Below, in pieces: positions 43,738 to 52,600 of a stretch of DNA of 64,000 nt; positions within the stretch are counted from its first letter, which is position 1; each line of letters begins with the position of its first letter. The stretch is from Caproicibacter sp047777415 (GTDB lineage: Bacteria > Bacillota > Clostridia > Oscillospirales > Acutalibacteraceae): NCBI GenBank assembly GCA_047777415.1, contig JBKEEO010000001.1, positions 1,302,001-1,366,000 on the forward strand, given 5' to 3'. The notes under the pieces were generated by a model that had not been told where the DNA came from, made no database searches, and saw nothing but the letters and a program-made list of their open reading frames with translations. The position numbers and the translations under genes were made by a program.

Positions 43738-44304
43738 TCATACAATCCCCAGCTCGTCCATTTTCTTTCGCAGACCCAGAAAATCTTCGAATGCCCCCGG
43801 TTTGTTATTTGGGTTTCGCAGCAGAGCGGCAGGGTGGAGTGTTGCCATCATCAGAACACCATTTTTTTCAGTAAACTGCCCATGCTCTTTCATGATTTTA
43901 AAATCCGGGCGAATGAGCTTTGTAGCGGCAATCCTGCCTAGGCATACAATGATTTTCGGGCGCATCAGTGCAACCTGATTGCGCAGCCAGCCGATACACT
44001 GTTCCTGTTCCTGCGGCAGTGGGTCGCGGTTTTTTGGCGGTCTGCATTTGACAATATTCGCAATAAATATATTTTTGTCGCGGCTGAGGTCCACTGCGTC
44101 CAGTAGTTTGTCCAGAAGCTGTCCGCTCCGGCCGACAAAGGCTTGTCCCTGCAAATCTTCTTGCTCGCCCGGTCCTTCTCCGACAAACAGCACTTTGGAA
44201 TTCCGATTACCTGTGCCGAACACAACATTGGTACGTCCTTCGCACAGACCACATTTGGTGCAGGCAAGGCACGCACGTTCCAGTTCTTCCCAAGTTTGAT
44301 ACAA
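43738..44304 (-). CDS. Uracil-DNA glycosylase, iron-sulfur family 4/5 type
   Basis: 188 aa. It removes uracil from DNA at the start of base excision repair. CLACTKCGLCEGRTNVVFG supplies the N-terminal cysteines of the 4Fe-4S cluster, VLFVGEGPGEQEDLQGQAFVG is the active-site motif 1, and ATLHPAALLRNP near the C terminus is motif 2. NIVKCRPPKNRDPLPQE lies between. The start is TTG at 44304 with AAAGGCGGCG upstream. Commonly annotated from phage-polymerase-like homologues; enzymatic identity is good. Confidence 0.93.
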   Translation of the reverse strand: MYQTWEELERACLACTKCGLCEGRTNVVFGTGNRNSKVLFVGEGPGEQEDLQGQAFVGRSGQLLDKLLDAVDLSRDKNIFIANIVKCRPPKNRDPLPQEQEQCIGWLRNQVALMRPKIIVCLGRIAATKLIRPDFKIMKEHGQFTEKNGVLMMATLHPAALLRNPNNKPGAFEDFLGLRKKMDELGIV

Positions 44305-44383
44305 ACAATCGCCGCCTTTTTGTCGTATTTTGTTTTTATTATACCATACGCGGAGGATTCGGGAAAGAAATCACCGCTGCTTT

Positions 44384-45022
44384 TTACTGTCGGTTTTCCC
44401 GAGTTGAAAGCATATAAGAATATATAATAGGAATCAAAATCAGAAGAATCATTGCGACATACAGCATCCAAATTTGATTGAGCAAGCCGGAAAGTAAAAT
44501 CAGAATTCCGCCTGCAACCCAAACAGGACCGGCCATGCGGTGCGTTTTGCGCCAGTTATCTTCACTTGCCAGCGTCCACGGAACTCGGATGCCCATGGTG
44601 TAATTAAATTTGCACTTTGGCAGATAATTTCCAATGAGGGCAATTCCGATTCCCACAATGGAGATAACAGCCATACTCATGTTAAATCGTACGTTCAATG
44701 CGTATAAAATGATAAGGACATCTAAGATGTTGTCGAGAATGACAATCAACCACAGCGCCGTCTGTTTCATCTGCGGAGAACGGTCAATGTTTTGCCTGCG
44801 AGGGTCAATTTTCAGCATAACGTTAATCAGTATGGTGACCGCCAACATCATTGCAGGCAGTCCGAATAGCGCAAATGCCTTGGAGCTGTAACCGTCCGCG
44901 ATGCCGTTTGCGTTCCAATGTATAGCGATTTGTTCAGGAACGCGGGCGTAAAATGCGGCAGAAATCAAAAATGGCAGGACAGCGGCAAACCAGTAGAGTA
45001 CGGTACTTTTCTTTATTTTCAT
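44384..45022 (-). CDS. SdpI-family membrane protein (DUF1648 + SdpI)
   Basis: 212 aa with six hydrophobic segments. VPEQIAIHWNANGIADGYSSK is the DUF1648 motif near residue 30. The C-terminal half has LIGNYLPKCKFNYTMGIRVPWTLASEDNWRKTHRMAG, the SdpI signature. In Bacillus SdpI gives immunity to the SdpC toxin and senses it with SdpR, but no toxin gene is present here; stand-alone sdpIR pairs are frequent. It ends the sdpR-sdpI operon with a 3-bp intergenic gap. Confidence 0.9.
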   Translation of the reverse strand: MKIKKSTVLYWFAAVLPFLISAAFYARVPEQIAIHWNANGIADGYSSKAFALFGLPAMMLAVTILINVMLKIDPRRQNIDRSPQMKQTALWLIVILDNILDVLIILYALNVRFNMSMAVISIVGIGIALIGNYLPKCKFNYTMGIRVPWTLASEDNWRKTHRMAGPVWVAGGILILLSGLLNQIWMLYVAMILLILIPIIYSYMLSTRENRQ

Positions 45023-45025
45023 ATA

Positions 45026-45316
45026 TCATTCTTCTTTCTGATGCAAAAATTGCTGAATCCAGCTGAGAACCTCTTCAAACACAGAAAGGTTCAATTCGTA
45101 ATAAATATATTTTCCCTCATGTCGGTCAGAAATTAATCCAGCTTCTTTTAAAACAGCAAGATGGTGGGAAACTGTTGCGCCGGTCATGGAAAAATGTGCT
45201 GCGATTTCGCCGGCCGGCAGGGGATGTTCCCGCAAAAGATCTAGGATAGCGCGCCGTGTAGGGTCGGACAACGCTTTAAACGTATTTGCAATTGGCAAGT
45301 TTTCACGTCCAATCAT
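45026..45316 (-). CDS. ArsR/SdpR-family winged-helix repressor
   Basis: 96 aa. IANTFKALSDPTRRAILDLL opens the winged-helix domain; AGEIAAHFSMTGATVSHHLAVLKEAGLI is the recognition helix region, and EGKYIYYELN the wing. No metal-binding cysteines (the ELCVC-type motif of ArsR) are present, as in SdpR. It is transcribed just ahead of sdpI and probably represses the pair through the palindrome overlapping its own start. Confidence 0.92.
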   Translation of the reverse strand: MIGRENLPIANTFKALSDPTRRAILDLLREHPLPAGEIAAHFSMTGATVSHHLAVLKEAGLISDRHEGKYIYYELNLSVFEEVLSWIQQFLHQKEE

Positions 45317-45333
45317 TTAGATAGATATCTAAA
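45316..45333 (-). promoter_or_regulatory. Probable SdpR operator
   Basis: TTTAGAT-AGAT-ATCTAAA, a 7+4+7 perfect palindrome directly upstream of the sdpR start. Its position between start codon and promoter region fits autorepression; inferred. Confidence 0.6.
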
Positions 45334-45467
45334 TAAAAGGTACTATGCTTTTATCCTTTTGTCAAATACAAAATATTTCCGTTATCAGTTTATCAGTGGG
45401 TTGTTCTTTCGTTATACCGCTTTGCCGCTGAATGGCGGAGAAAGCATGAAAATCCAAAAAATTTAGG

Positions 45468-45496
45468 TTGTCATTTTAGGAGAAATAGGGTATAAT
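45468..45496 (+). promoter_or_regulatory. Promoter of the SRP RNA gene
   Basis: TTGTCA at 45468-45473 and perfect TATAAT at 45491-45496 with a 17-bp spacer. The rest of the 45317-45467 gap shows no gene. Confidence 0.8.
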
Positions 45497-45502
45497 ATCG
45501 AT

Positions 45503-45718
45503 ACGACCTTTACACACGCAGGTAAAAGCAAGGCAGAGATGCGTGCGATAGGATATGCGGCCGGGCGGGCTCTGTGCGGCGGGGCGCCGTGAACCATGTC
45601 AGGCGGGGAACCGAGCAGCATTAAGCGGAGTTGCCCCGTGCGATGCAGTCGGTCTGTTCGTCCGCATATCCAATCGCATGAGCGCCGTGGAATCGCGGCC
45701 TGTCTTGCTTTCCGTTTT
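45503..45718 (+). ncRNA. ffs: Signal recognition particle RNA (bacterial large type)
   Basis: The conserved Ffh-binding apical domain is clear: GTGAACCATGTCAGG then a GGAA tetraloop region and GAGCAGCATTAAG at about 45589-45625. Outer stems pair: GCAAGGCAG near 45529 with CTGTCTTGC near 45700, and GGATATGCGG with CCGCATATCC. The location just upstream of dnaX is the standard Firmicute arrangement. Ends are estimated from the promoter and outer stem; the RNA scaffolds Ffh for membrane-protein targeting. Confidence 0.9.
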
Positions 45719-45736
45719 TGGGGGCGGTGATTTGGC

Positions 45737-47383
45737 ATGTATCAGGTGCTGTATAGAAAGTGGAGGCCGAAAACTTTTTCAGATGTGGTTGGACAAACAC
45801 AGGTTACAAGGACACTGAAAAATGAATTGACTTCCGGACGGATTGCACATGCATATCTGTTTACAGGCTCGAGAGGAACCGGAAAAACCACATGTGCAAA
45901 AATCCTTGCCAAAGCAGTTAACTGTTTGAACCCGAACGACGGGGATCCTTGTGGGAAATGTGAAATCTGCCGCGGAATCGACGAAGGTTCGGTTATGGAT
46001 ATCGTCGAAATCGACGCGGCCTCCAACAATGGCGTGGACAGCATCCGTACTTTGAGGGAAGAAGCAACCTTTACGCCTGCCGCCGCAAAATACAGAGTCT
46101 ATATTATTGACGAGGTTCACATGCTTTCGGTCGGCGCATTTAATGCTCTGCTCAAGACACTGGAAGAACCGCCGCCCCATGTGATTTTTATTCTTGCCAC
46201 CACGGAAGTGCATAAACTGCCCGCCACAATTTTGTCACGGTGTCAGCGGTTTGATTTTAACCGCATTCCGCCGCAGGATATTGCTGCGCGGCTTTCTTTT
46301 GTAGCGGAACAGGAAGGGGCGTCCATTGACCCGCAGGCCGCACTATTGATTGCCAGACTGGCGGATGGTGCCCTGCGCGATGCACTTTCTATTTTAGACC
46401 AATGTTTTGGACGTTCGAAAAATGTGACGGAAGACGTCGTGGTGGAAACAGCCGGACTTGTTGGTCGAGAACACTTGTTTCGCCTTGCGGATGCAGTTCG
46501 TTCCCAAGACAGTGCATCCGCACTTGAAATGATAGATCAGTTGCATTCATCTTCTAAGGATATGGCAAGACTGTGTGAAGAGCTTTCCTCACATTTTCGC
46601 AGTTTGATGCTGATTAAAACGATGAAAAATCCACGCTCACTGCTTGCGGTCACGGATTCGGAATATGAAGAACTTACCAAGCAGGCGCGTGCGATTTCCA
46701 TGTCAACGGTGCTGCACGCGATTGATGCACTTCAAGCAACACTGGAGAAAATGTTTCGAGGTGGAGACCGCAGGATTGAGTTTGAACTTGCCATGATGCG
46801 TCTTTGCTCACCGCAGCTGGATTCTTCTCCACAGGCATTGGTCAGGCGGATTGAGGCTCTGGAACAAGGAATTCCGGCTGCCAAAACACCGATGTCATCA
46901 AAGAATGGTGCGAATACCGCACACAGTCATTCCAATTCATCATCACGGGAACAGAAATCAAATACGTTAGGCAGCGGGACACAAACTGGCCCGGGGGGCG
47001 TAAAAAAGGATGGGGTGACACCTGCGGAGCCCGAACAAATGCTCGGACAGTTGAGAACAAATGCAGAAAAATTGGCTCAATGGCCGGAAATAGTGGAACG
47101 ATTGAAGAATTATTCCCATACCGTTGCGGCGGCATTTAATGGTTCGACCGCTTATGTCAGCGGGGACTATGTTTTGATAGATGCCCCCAACGAGATTGCT
47201 TTTAGATTGCTGAGAAGACCCGAACAGCGCGAAAATATGCGCAGGGCCATTCAGCAGGTGACCGGGAAGACATATAACCTTGGTCCTTACCGGAAACCGA
47301 AGCAGGAAAGCCCGGAGGAAGATGCGCTTGTCCAGCTTGCACAAAAAGCGGCGAGTGAGGGTATTCCGGTGGAAACCAAATAG
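45737..47383 (+). CDS. dnaX: DNA polymerase III subunit gamma/tau
   Basis: 548 aa clamp-loader ATPase. Walker A GSRGTGKTTCAK near residue 45, a four-cysteine zinc module (CLNPNDGDPCGKCEIC), Walker B VYIIDEVHML, sensor 1 LATTEVHKLPATILSRCQRFDF and sensor 2 LADGALRDALSILDQ. Residues 375-435 are a low-complexity Ser/Asn/Gly linker leading to a tau-type C-terminal domain. It assembles beta clamps at the replication fork. Followed by ybaB and recR in the conserved order. Confidence 0.96.
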   Translation: MYQVLYRKWRPKTFSDVVGQTQVTRTLKNELTSGRIAHAYLFTGSRGTGKTTCAKILAKAVNCLNPNDGDPCGKCEICRGIDEGSVMDIVEIDAASNNGVDSIRTLREEATFTPAAAKYRVYIIDEVHMLSVGAFNALLKTLEEPPPHVIFILATTEVHKLPATILSRCQRFDFNRIPPQDIAARLSFVAEQEGASIDPQAALLIARLADGALRDALSILDQCFGRSKNVTEDVVVETAGLVGREHLFRLADAVRSQDSASALEMIDQLHSSSKDMARLCEELSSHFRSLMLIKTMKNPRSLLAVTDSEYEELTKQARAISMSTVLHAIDALQATLEKMFRGGDRRIEFELAMMRLCSPQLDSSPQALVRRIEALEQGIPAAKTPMSSKNGANTAHSHSNSSSREQKSNTLGSGTQTGPGGVKKDGVTPAEPEQMLGQLRTNAEKLAQWPEIVERLKNYSHTVAAAFNGSTAYVSGDYVLIDAPNEIAFRLLRRPEQRENMRRAIQQVTGKTYNLGPYRKPKQESPEEDALVQLAQKAASEGIPVETK

Positions 47384-47398
47384 CAGGAGGAGATTTCT

Positions 47399-47749
47399 AT
47401 GAAAGCAAGATTACCCAAGGGATACGGTGGAGGCGGTGCGTCCAATCTGCAGCAGATTGCGCGTCAGGCACAAAAGTTGCAGGAGCAGATGGCGCAGACC
47501 ACCAAAGAACTTGAGGAAACAGAATATACAGCTTCTTCCGGAGGAGATGCAGTCCATGCAACCGTTACCGGCAAGATGGAAGTAAAATCTCTTGAAATTA
47601 AGCCGGAAGTTGTAGATCCGGATGATGTTGAAATGCTTGCTGATTTAGTCATTGCTGCGGTTAATGAGGCTTTGCGTGCAGCAGCAAATGATAAAACAGA
47701 GCGCATGGAGAAAATTTCCGGCGGCTTGAATGTGCCGGGGCTTTTGTAA
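47399..47749 (+). CDS. ybaB: YbaB/EbfC-family nucleoid-associated protein
   Basis: 116 aa, with an AGGAGGAGA ribosome site. A Gly-rich start is followed by the helix LQQIARQAQKLQEQMAQTTKELE, the strands TASSGGDAVHATVTGKMEVKSLEIKPEVV and the C-terminal helix. Dimers bind DNA as tweezers. Position between dnaX and recR is typical; CDS gap to recR is 3 bp. Confidence 0.95.
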   Translation: MKARLPKGYGGGGASNLQQIARQAQKLQEQMAQTTKELEETEYTASSGGDAVHATVTGKMEVKSLEIKPEVVDPDDVEMLADLVIAAVNEALRAAANDKTERMEKISGGLNVPGLL

Positions 47750-47752
47750 ACG

Positions 47753-48361
47753 ATGTCAGCCTATCATATTCCACCCCTTTCTCGCTTGATTGACCAGTTT
47801 GAGCGGTTGCCGGGCATCGGTAGCAAGAGTGCGCAGCGATTGGCATACTATGTGCTTGGATTGTCGGATGAAGAAGTTCAGGCATTTGCCGATGCGATTT
47901 TAGACGCACACCGGAAAATTCATTACTGCAAAATCTGCTGCAATCTGACCGATGAGGAACTTTGCCCCATTTGCCGCAATACTGCACGCGACCATTCTGT
48001 GATTTGTGTGGTGGAAGATCCGCGCGACGTGATTGCACTCGAACGCACCCACGAATTCAATGCGGTGTATCATGTACTGCACGGTGTGATTTCTCCGCTG
48101 AACGGTATTGGTCCGGATCAGCTGTGTATCAAAGAACTTCTTGCCAGAATCGGGGATAAAAATCAGAAGGTAAAGGAAGTTATTATGGCTACAAATCCCA
48201 CCGTTGAAGGCGAGGCAACCGCGATGTACATCTCACGCCTTTTAAAACCGCTGGGTGTCAAAGTGACACGTTTGGCTTATGGCATCCCTGTTGGCGGCGA
48301 CTTGGAATATGCGGATGAATTTACTTTAACGCGTGCGCTGGAAGGACGCAGTGAAATTTGA
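47753..48361 (+). CDS. recR: Recombination mediator RecR
   Basis: 202 aa. Helix-hairpin-helix LPGIGSKSAQRLAYYVL at the N terminus, the C4 zinc finger CKICCNLTDEELCPIC, then a Toprim domain (ICVVEDPRDVIALE, LHGVISPLNGIGPDQL) and the C-terminal Walker-like tail with TNPTVEGEATAMYISRLL and RLAYGIPVGGDLEYADEFTL. Loads RecA with RecO and RecF during gap repair. Confidence 0.97.
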   Translation: MSAYHIPPLSRLIDQFERLPGIGSKSAQRLAYYVLGLSDEEVQAFADAILDAHRKIHYCKICCNLTDEELCPICRNTARDHSVICVVEDPRDVIALERTHEFNAVYHVLHGVISPLNGIGPDQLCIKELLARIGDKNQKVKEVIMATNPTVEGEATAMYISRLLKPLGVKVTRLAYGIPVGGDLEYADEFTLTRALEGRSEI

Positions 48362-48383
48362 GTCCTGCCGGTTTACATAACTC

Positions 48384-48412
48384 TTGACAACCGGCAGGAA
48401 ATGTGGTATTCT
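48384..48412 (+). promoter_or_regulatory. Promoter of smpB
   Basis: TTGACA at 48384-48389 and TATTCT at 48407-48412, spacer 17 bp, 27 bp before the start codon. CCTGCCGGTTT (48364) and AACCGGCAGG (48389) around it also form a hairpin that could end recR transcription, though no T-run follows. Confidence 0.65.
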
Positions 48413-48439
48413 CTAATTCCCGAAAAGAAGGGGCTTTTT

Positions 48440-48904
48440 ATGCAGAAAGATTCTTTCAAAACGATTGCAAAAAACAAAAAAGCCTACCATGATTATTTTG
48501 TTAAAGAAAGCATGGAGGCTGGTATTGAACTTTGCGGAACGGAAGTGAAATCCATTCGCAGAGGTCAGGTTAATTTAAAAGATGCATGGTGTGCAATCGA
48601 TAATGGAGAACTGCAAATTCGGGGAATGCATATCAGCCCATATGAGCACGGGAATATTTTTAACCCGGATCCGATGCGCGTTCGCCGTTTGTTGATGCAT
48701 AAAAAGGAAATATTGAGGCTGTTCGGCTTAGTAAAGCAGGACGGCTATGCGTTAATACCCCTTTCACTTTATTTTAAAGGCTCCCTGGTCAAAGTTCAAG
48801 TTGGCCTGTGCAAGGGCAAAAAGTTGTACGATAAGCGCGCCGATATGGCGGCAAGAGCGGCAAAACGCGACATGGAGCGAGCACTTAAAGAACGAAATCG
48901 CTGA
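48440..48904 (+). CDS. smpB: SsrA-binding protein SmpB
   Basis: About 154 aa from ATG 48440 with AGAAGGGG upstream; an open frame from 48401 overlaps the promoter and is not the start. IAKNKKAYHDYFVKESMEAGIELCGTEVKSIR is the conserved oligonucleotide-binding fold start; VNLKDAW, ISPYEHGN, RRLLMHKKEI and the basic C-terminal tail with KGKKLYDKRADMAARAAKRD follow. It carries tmRNA to stalled ribosomes and is encoded directly before it. Confidence 0.96.
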   Translation: MQKDSFKTIAKNKKAYHDYFVKESMEAGIELCGTEVKSIRRGQVNLKDAWCAIDNGELQIRGMHISPYEHGNIFNPDPMRVRRLLMHKKEILRLFGLVKQDGYALIPLSLYFKGSLVKVQVGLCKGKKLYDKRADMAARAAKRDMERALKERNR

Positions 48905-48913
48905 TAATAGTAT

Positions 48914-49279
48914 GGGGATGTAAAGGTTTCGACGGGGGTTGTTAACCAGAGTAAGCGAGTAGCGTCGCGAAATGCTTCATTTTCGCAAAGCAAAAATAAA
49001 CGACAAAACTGAAAACGCTAACTATAATTATAGGATGGCGTACGCAGCCTAATTAGGCTGCCGTCTTTACCGGGAGTACCGCGGCCCGGATAAAGGCGTC
49101 GATGAGCGGTGAACGTGAACCGGGGAACGCCTTTACCCCGGTCATGAATCAAAGGCTACCAAATCGTGAAGCCTGCCGACTGGCGTCACGATGAGGGAAT
49201 GTTAAAATATCGGCTACACTCGTAGAAAGCTCTGGCGAGCATCCTTCGGACACGAGTTCGATTCTCGTCATCTCCACCA
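48914..49279 (+). ncRNA. ssrA: Transfer-messenger RNA
   Basis: 366 nt. The 5' end GGGGATGTAAAGGTTTCGACGG and the 3' TGGCGAGCATCC...GGACACGAGTTCGATTCTCG with CATCTCCACCA form the tRNA-like domain. The tag frame ends NYRMAYAA followed by TAA near 49050; the resume codon is not certain (likely GCA near 48990). Pseudoknot segments with GCGGCCCGG and CCGGGGAACGCC are visible downstream. Rescues stalled ribosomes with SmpB. Confidence 0.95.
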
Positions 49280-49282
49280 TTT

Positions 49283-49328
49283 AAAACCCGCATGAATATG
49301 AAAAATCCAGTATTCATGCGGGTTTTGC
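49283..49328 (+). terminator. Intrinsic terminator of tmRNA
   Basis: AAAACCCGCATGAATA at 49283-49298 pairs perfectly with TATTCATGCGGGTTTT at 49311-49326; 12-nt loop. Confidence 0.93.
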
Positions 49329-49384
49329 CGTATATTGATTCGGAATGTAGCGGAACAAATCGGAATCAAAAAGCAAATTTGAAG

Positions 49385-50765
49385 GGCTCTATGTCAATAG
49401 TTGGGGTAACCTAAAATGGAAACACCGGATGGAGCGGCGTTAAGCTGCTCCATTTTCCGTTGAATGATGGAACATGTGAAGAATACGATTGCGGAAGCGA
49501 CGAAAATTACGATAACCGTAGGCATTGCGTTTGAGTACCTTAATCTTGTTGTTAACCCCTTCGGTAAAACCATTGGTGTAAGGACAATCAAACGAATTTA
49601 GAATACCTTTTGACCAGCGAACCATAGTATTTCCACAAGCAACAAATCTTAAAAGGCCACTGTTTTGTGCGGCCATAATCCAATGGGATAGCGCTGTCCG
49701 TGCAGATTGACTATCGGGAGAATCCAGGACTTTGAAAAACTGTTCTTTCAGAGAGTAGGCTGTCAGCAGACGGTTGCTGGCATAGAGCATAAGATCGACC
49801 TGTTGCTTTTGCTCTGGAGTGAGAAATTGATATCGCTTGTTCAATAAGATTCGGGAACGTTTAAAATAAATTCTTCGGGTTTTGCTGAACTTTTTCTGTT
49901 CTTCCTTGCGAACGGCTTCAAAAGCCCAAAATACTTGGCGAATGTAATGATATTTGTCAATGACATAATTGGAATTTTTAAAATATGTTTGAGCAATACC
50001 GGCATATGTACTCCACATATCGCTGACGAAATGCTTCGTTTTAGAACGGTCAAGCTGGCCGAAATATCTTGTCAGTTTGTGGTTGTATCGAGCAGGAAGA
50101 ATATCAAGAATTCGGTGACGGACCGGATCGGTCAGTATGCACTGATATTTCTCGCCGTTTGTATTACCTTTAAACTCATCAATCGATACAACTTCAGGTA
50201 ATTGCTGCGGTTTTCCATAATGGATACAATCGAAAAGCCGGATAATAGTTGAAACAGATAGATTCACCTCACATGCTACACTGGTAAAAGAACGCACGTC
50301 GGAAAGCTTTGAAATGATATATACGGCTAAATGGTTTGTCATGCGGTGATATCTAGGCAAAAACGAATTATCCTCAAAGAAACGCTTTCCGCAAGAATGG
50401 CAGCGATATCGGCGCTTTCGTAGAATCAGGGAGGTATGTTTGCCAAAAGCGGGAATGTCTTTCACGGTTTGGCAACGGTAATCATGAACGTAGCTGGTTT
50501 GATGGCCACAACAGGGGCAAACATGCGGCTTTCTCGGCAGCTCAATGAAAATTTCTGTTTTATCAGGCAATTGCCTCACATTTTTTACGATTACCCCTTT
50601 TAATCCCAGCAATTTTTCGATAGAATGAGTACAGAGCATATCGATGACCTCCCAAATGGTGGTGTGGTAATCTCCATTTTAAAGGTTTTTCATCGAATAT
50701 GCTCTACTTTTTTTACTCTTTTTCTCAGGCTCTATTCGTTACACCCCAACATTTATTATAGAGCC
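49385..50765 (-). mobile_element. ISL3-family element, complete, with 8-bp duplication
   Basis: 1381 bp between GGCTCTATGTCAATAGTTGG and the inverted GGCTCTATAATAAATGTTGG. Flanked by ATTTGAAG at 49377-49384 and 50766-50773. This intact copy defines the ends of the four damaged ISL3 copies elsewhere in the window. It lies 58 bp past the tmRNA terminator. Confidence 0.95.
49440..50639 (-). CDS. ISL3-family transposase
   Basis: 399 aa, intact. Two zinc-finger-like pairs at the N terminus (CPCCGHQTSYVHDY and CHSCGKRF), a helix-turn-helix (VACEVNLSVSTIIRLFD), and the DDE core with VVSIDEFKGNTNGEKY (first Asp), VSDMWSTYAGIAQTYF (second Asp) and CPYTNGFTEGVNNKIKVLKR (Glu). GGGAGGTCATCGAT precedes the ATG at 50639. 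Confidence 0.95.
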   Translation of the reverse strand: MLCTHSIEKLLGLKGVIVKNVRQLPDKTEIFIELPRKPHVCPCCGHQTSYVHDYRCQTVKDIPAFGKHTSLILRKRRYRCHSCGKRFFEDNSFLPRYHRMTNHLAVYIISKLSDVRSFTSVACEVNLSVSTIIRLFDCIHYGKPQQLPEVVSIDEFKGNTNGEKYQCILTDPVRHRILDILPARYNHKLTRYFGQLDRSKTKHFVSDMWSTYAGIAQTYFKNSNYVIDKYHYIRQVFWAFEAVRKEEQKKFSKTRRIYFKRSRILLNKRYQFLTPEQKQQVDLMLYASNRLLTAYSLKEQFFKVLDSPDSQSARTALSHWIMAAQNSGLLRFVACGNTMVRWSKGILNSFDCPYTNGFTEGVNNKIKVLKRNAYGYRNFRRFRNRILHMFHHSTENGAA

Positions 50766-51663
50766 ATTTGAAGTAGGCGTTTTGGTAGGCGTTGTAGGCG
50801 TGGGATGGGGGGCGCGGACAAAAAGTTGGACTGAATGCACTCAGCAAGGAGATAGAGGATGTATTCAGAGGAACAATATCGCAAAGCCCTGGAGGTTTAT
50901 GAAGAAACGAAATCGGTAACAAAAACAATAACGATTTTGGAATATCCGGCACGCAGGCAAACGCTATACAATTGGATCAATTGAAAATGAACCTTGCCGG
51001 AAGACCGATGCACCTTTTGTGGATATCATACACCGGAGAACTCTCGCCATCCACCAATAGAATGAAAGCTTGAGATTCTACACCGGTGCTTTGAGCTGGG
51101 AGAAGATGTACAAATTGATGTGCTAAAATAAGACCCCGGCGTCAACAAGAGTCCCTTGAACAACAGGGAGAAGGCGGTGATTGTTGATGCCTTAAAAGAG
51201 AAGTATCCACTGTCTGTATTGATAAAAAAGCTCAAACTGGCCAAGAGCAGCTATTACTATCAAAACAAACGTGTCAGTTTTGCAAAGAAGCATAAAGATG
51301 ATTATCAAGCTGTTGCGACCATATTCCATAACAATAAGGAAAGATATGGATATCGTAGGATTAAAATAGTATTGAACCGAGAGGGCTATACCCTATCCGA
51401 AAAGGTGATACGTCAAATTATGCGTGAAAATGGCTTGGTTGTGAAAGGCAGAAGGGCAAGGAAATACTGCTCTTACAAAGGGGAAATTAGCCCTGAAGTA
51501 CCAAATGTTATTCAGAGTAATTAAGACCCCATAAAATTTTGTGTAAAAGCTGAATATGAGACTTTCTTTCAGACAAGAATGAGGGTAAGAAAATATCAGT
51601 CTGAAAGACTAACTATTAAAAGTCAAGCCTAAAAAAAGATTTTGCGAAAAAAACGCCGCCCAT

Positions 51664-51779
51664 GACAAACAGCATTCAAATGCTGAAAAAGCGTTAGCGA
51701 AGGTGACGGAGGGAATAGCAAATTAAGCACAGTTTACCCTCGCTCAAAAAATTGTAGCATTTGAAGCTTTCTGTTTGTC
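51664..51779 (-). ncRNA. Candidate structured RNA in 3' flank of IS110 transposase
   Basis: GACAAACAGCATTCAAATGC at 51664-51683 is matched by the inverted GCATTTGAAGCTTTCTGTTTGTC ending at 51779, giving a stem of about 20 bp with one small bulge. Inside it AGCGAAGG (51696) pairs with CCCTCGCT (51737) with one mismatch. No T-run follows, so it is not an obvious terminator. Function unknown; a guide RNA or an end-recognition hairpin are possibilities. Confidence 0.4.
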
Positions 51780-52600
51780 AAGGGTACGCTGTGCCGGCTG
51801 ATTTGTATTAAATTTTAGCTCAGGTTCAAGAAAGAATAGCTATTGGTCGGTAGGTTTCGCCAGTCGTTTCTAAATGGTACAGAACTCTCACAAGCTTCTT
51901 TGCCGCATGTGAAAGTGCAACGTAGTAATGCTTACCTTCCGAACGTTTTTTGTGAAGGTAAGCCGCAAATGTAGGTTCCCACTTGCAAACATAGGCAGCT
52001 GCATTTAAGAGTGCCCAACGAAGATACCTTGAACCACGTTTCTCCATCTTTGCATGGGAGGAATAAAGTTTTCCGGATTGATATGTAGATGGGGAGCAAC
52101 CTGCAAAGGCAAGTATTTTGTCAGGACTGTCAAAATGAGAGAAATCTCCGATTTCAGCAATAATCATGGCTCCGAGGATTTGTCCAATACCTGGAACCCC
52201 AAGAATTGGAGAGTCAATGGCATCCATAATCTTTTTAATCTCAGCTTCAATCTCGGTTATCTCACTGTTAAGTTCACGGATGAGCCTAATTGTATGCCTC
52301 AGCTCGAGTGATTTTGCAGGCAGGTAGGAACTGATGGACCGTCTGGCAGCTTCTCGAATTTCATCTGCTGTAACTTTTTTAAATCGTCCCTTTGATGCAT
52401 TGTCCAATAAATGTGTGAGATGCTTGAGATTAGCGGATGCAATGTGCTGTGCACTTGGAAATTTTAACAAAAGCTCATAAACAGCCTTTCCGTGCAGAGT
52501 GGATACAAGCGTTTCAAGTTCGGGAAAAAGTATGGTTACAAGCCTTGAAACGGACTGCTTTAATTTTGCTCTTTGTGAAACTTTATCAAATCTGTATCTT

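Noticed and set aside
43458..43874. 138-codon plus-strand frame that might be a relaxase or mobilisation fragment
   Set aside because: Only weak resemblance, poor ribosome site, and the last third is antisense to the uracil-DNA glycosylase gene.
44384..45316. Complete SDP toxin-immunity locus
   Set aside because: Only sdpI and sdpR are present; no sdpABC-like genes lie nearby.
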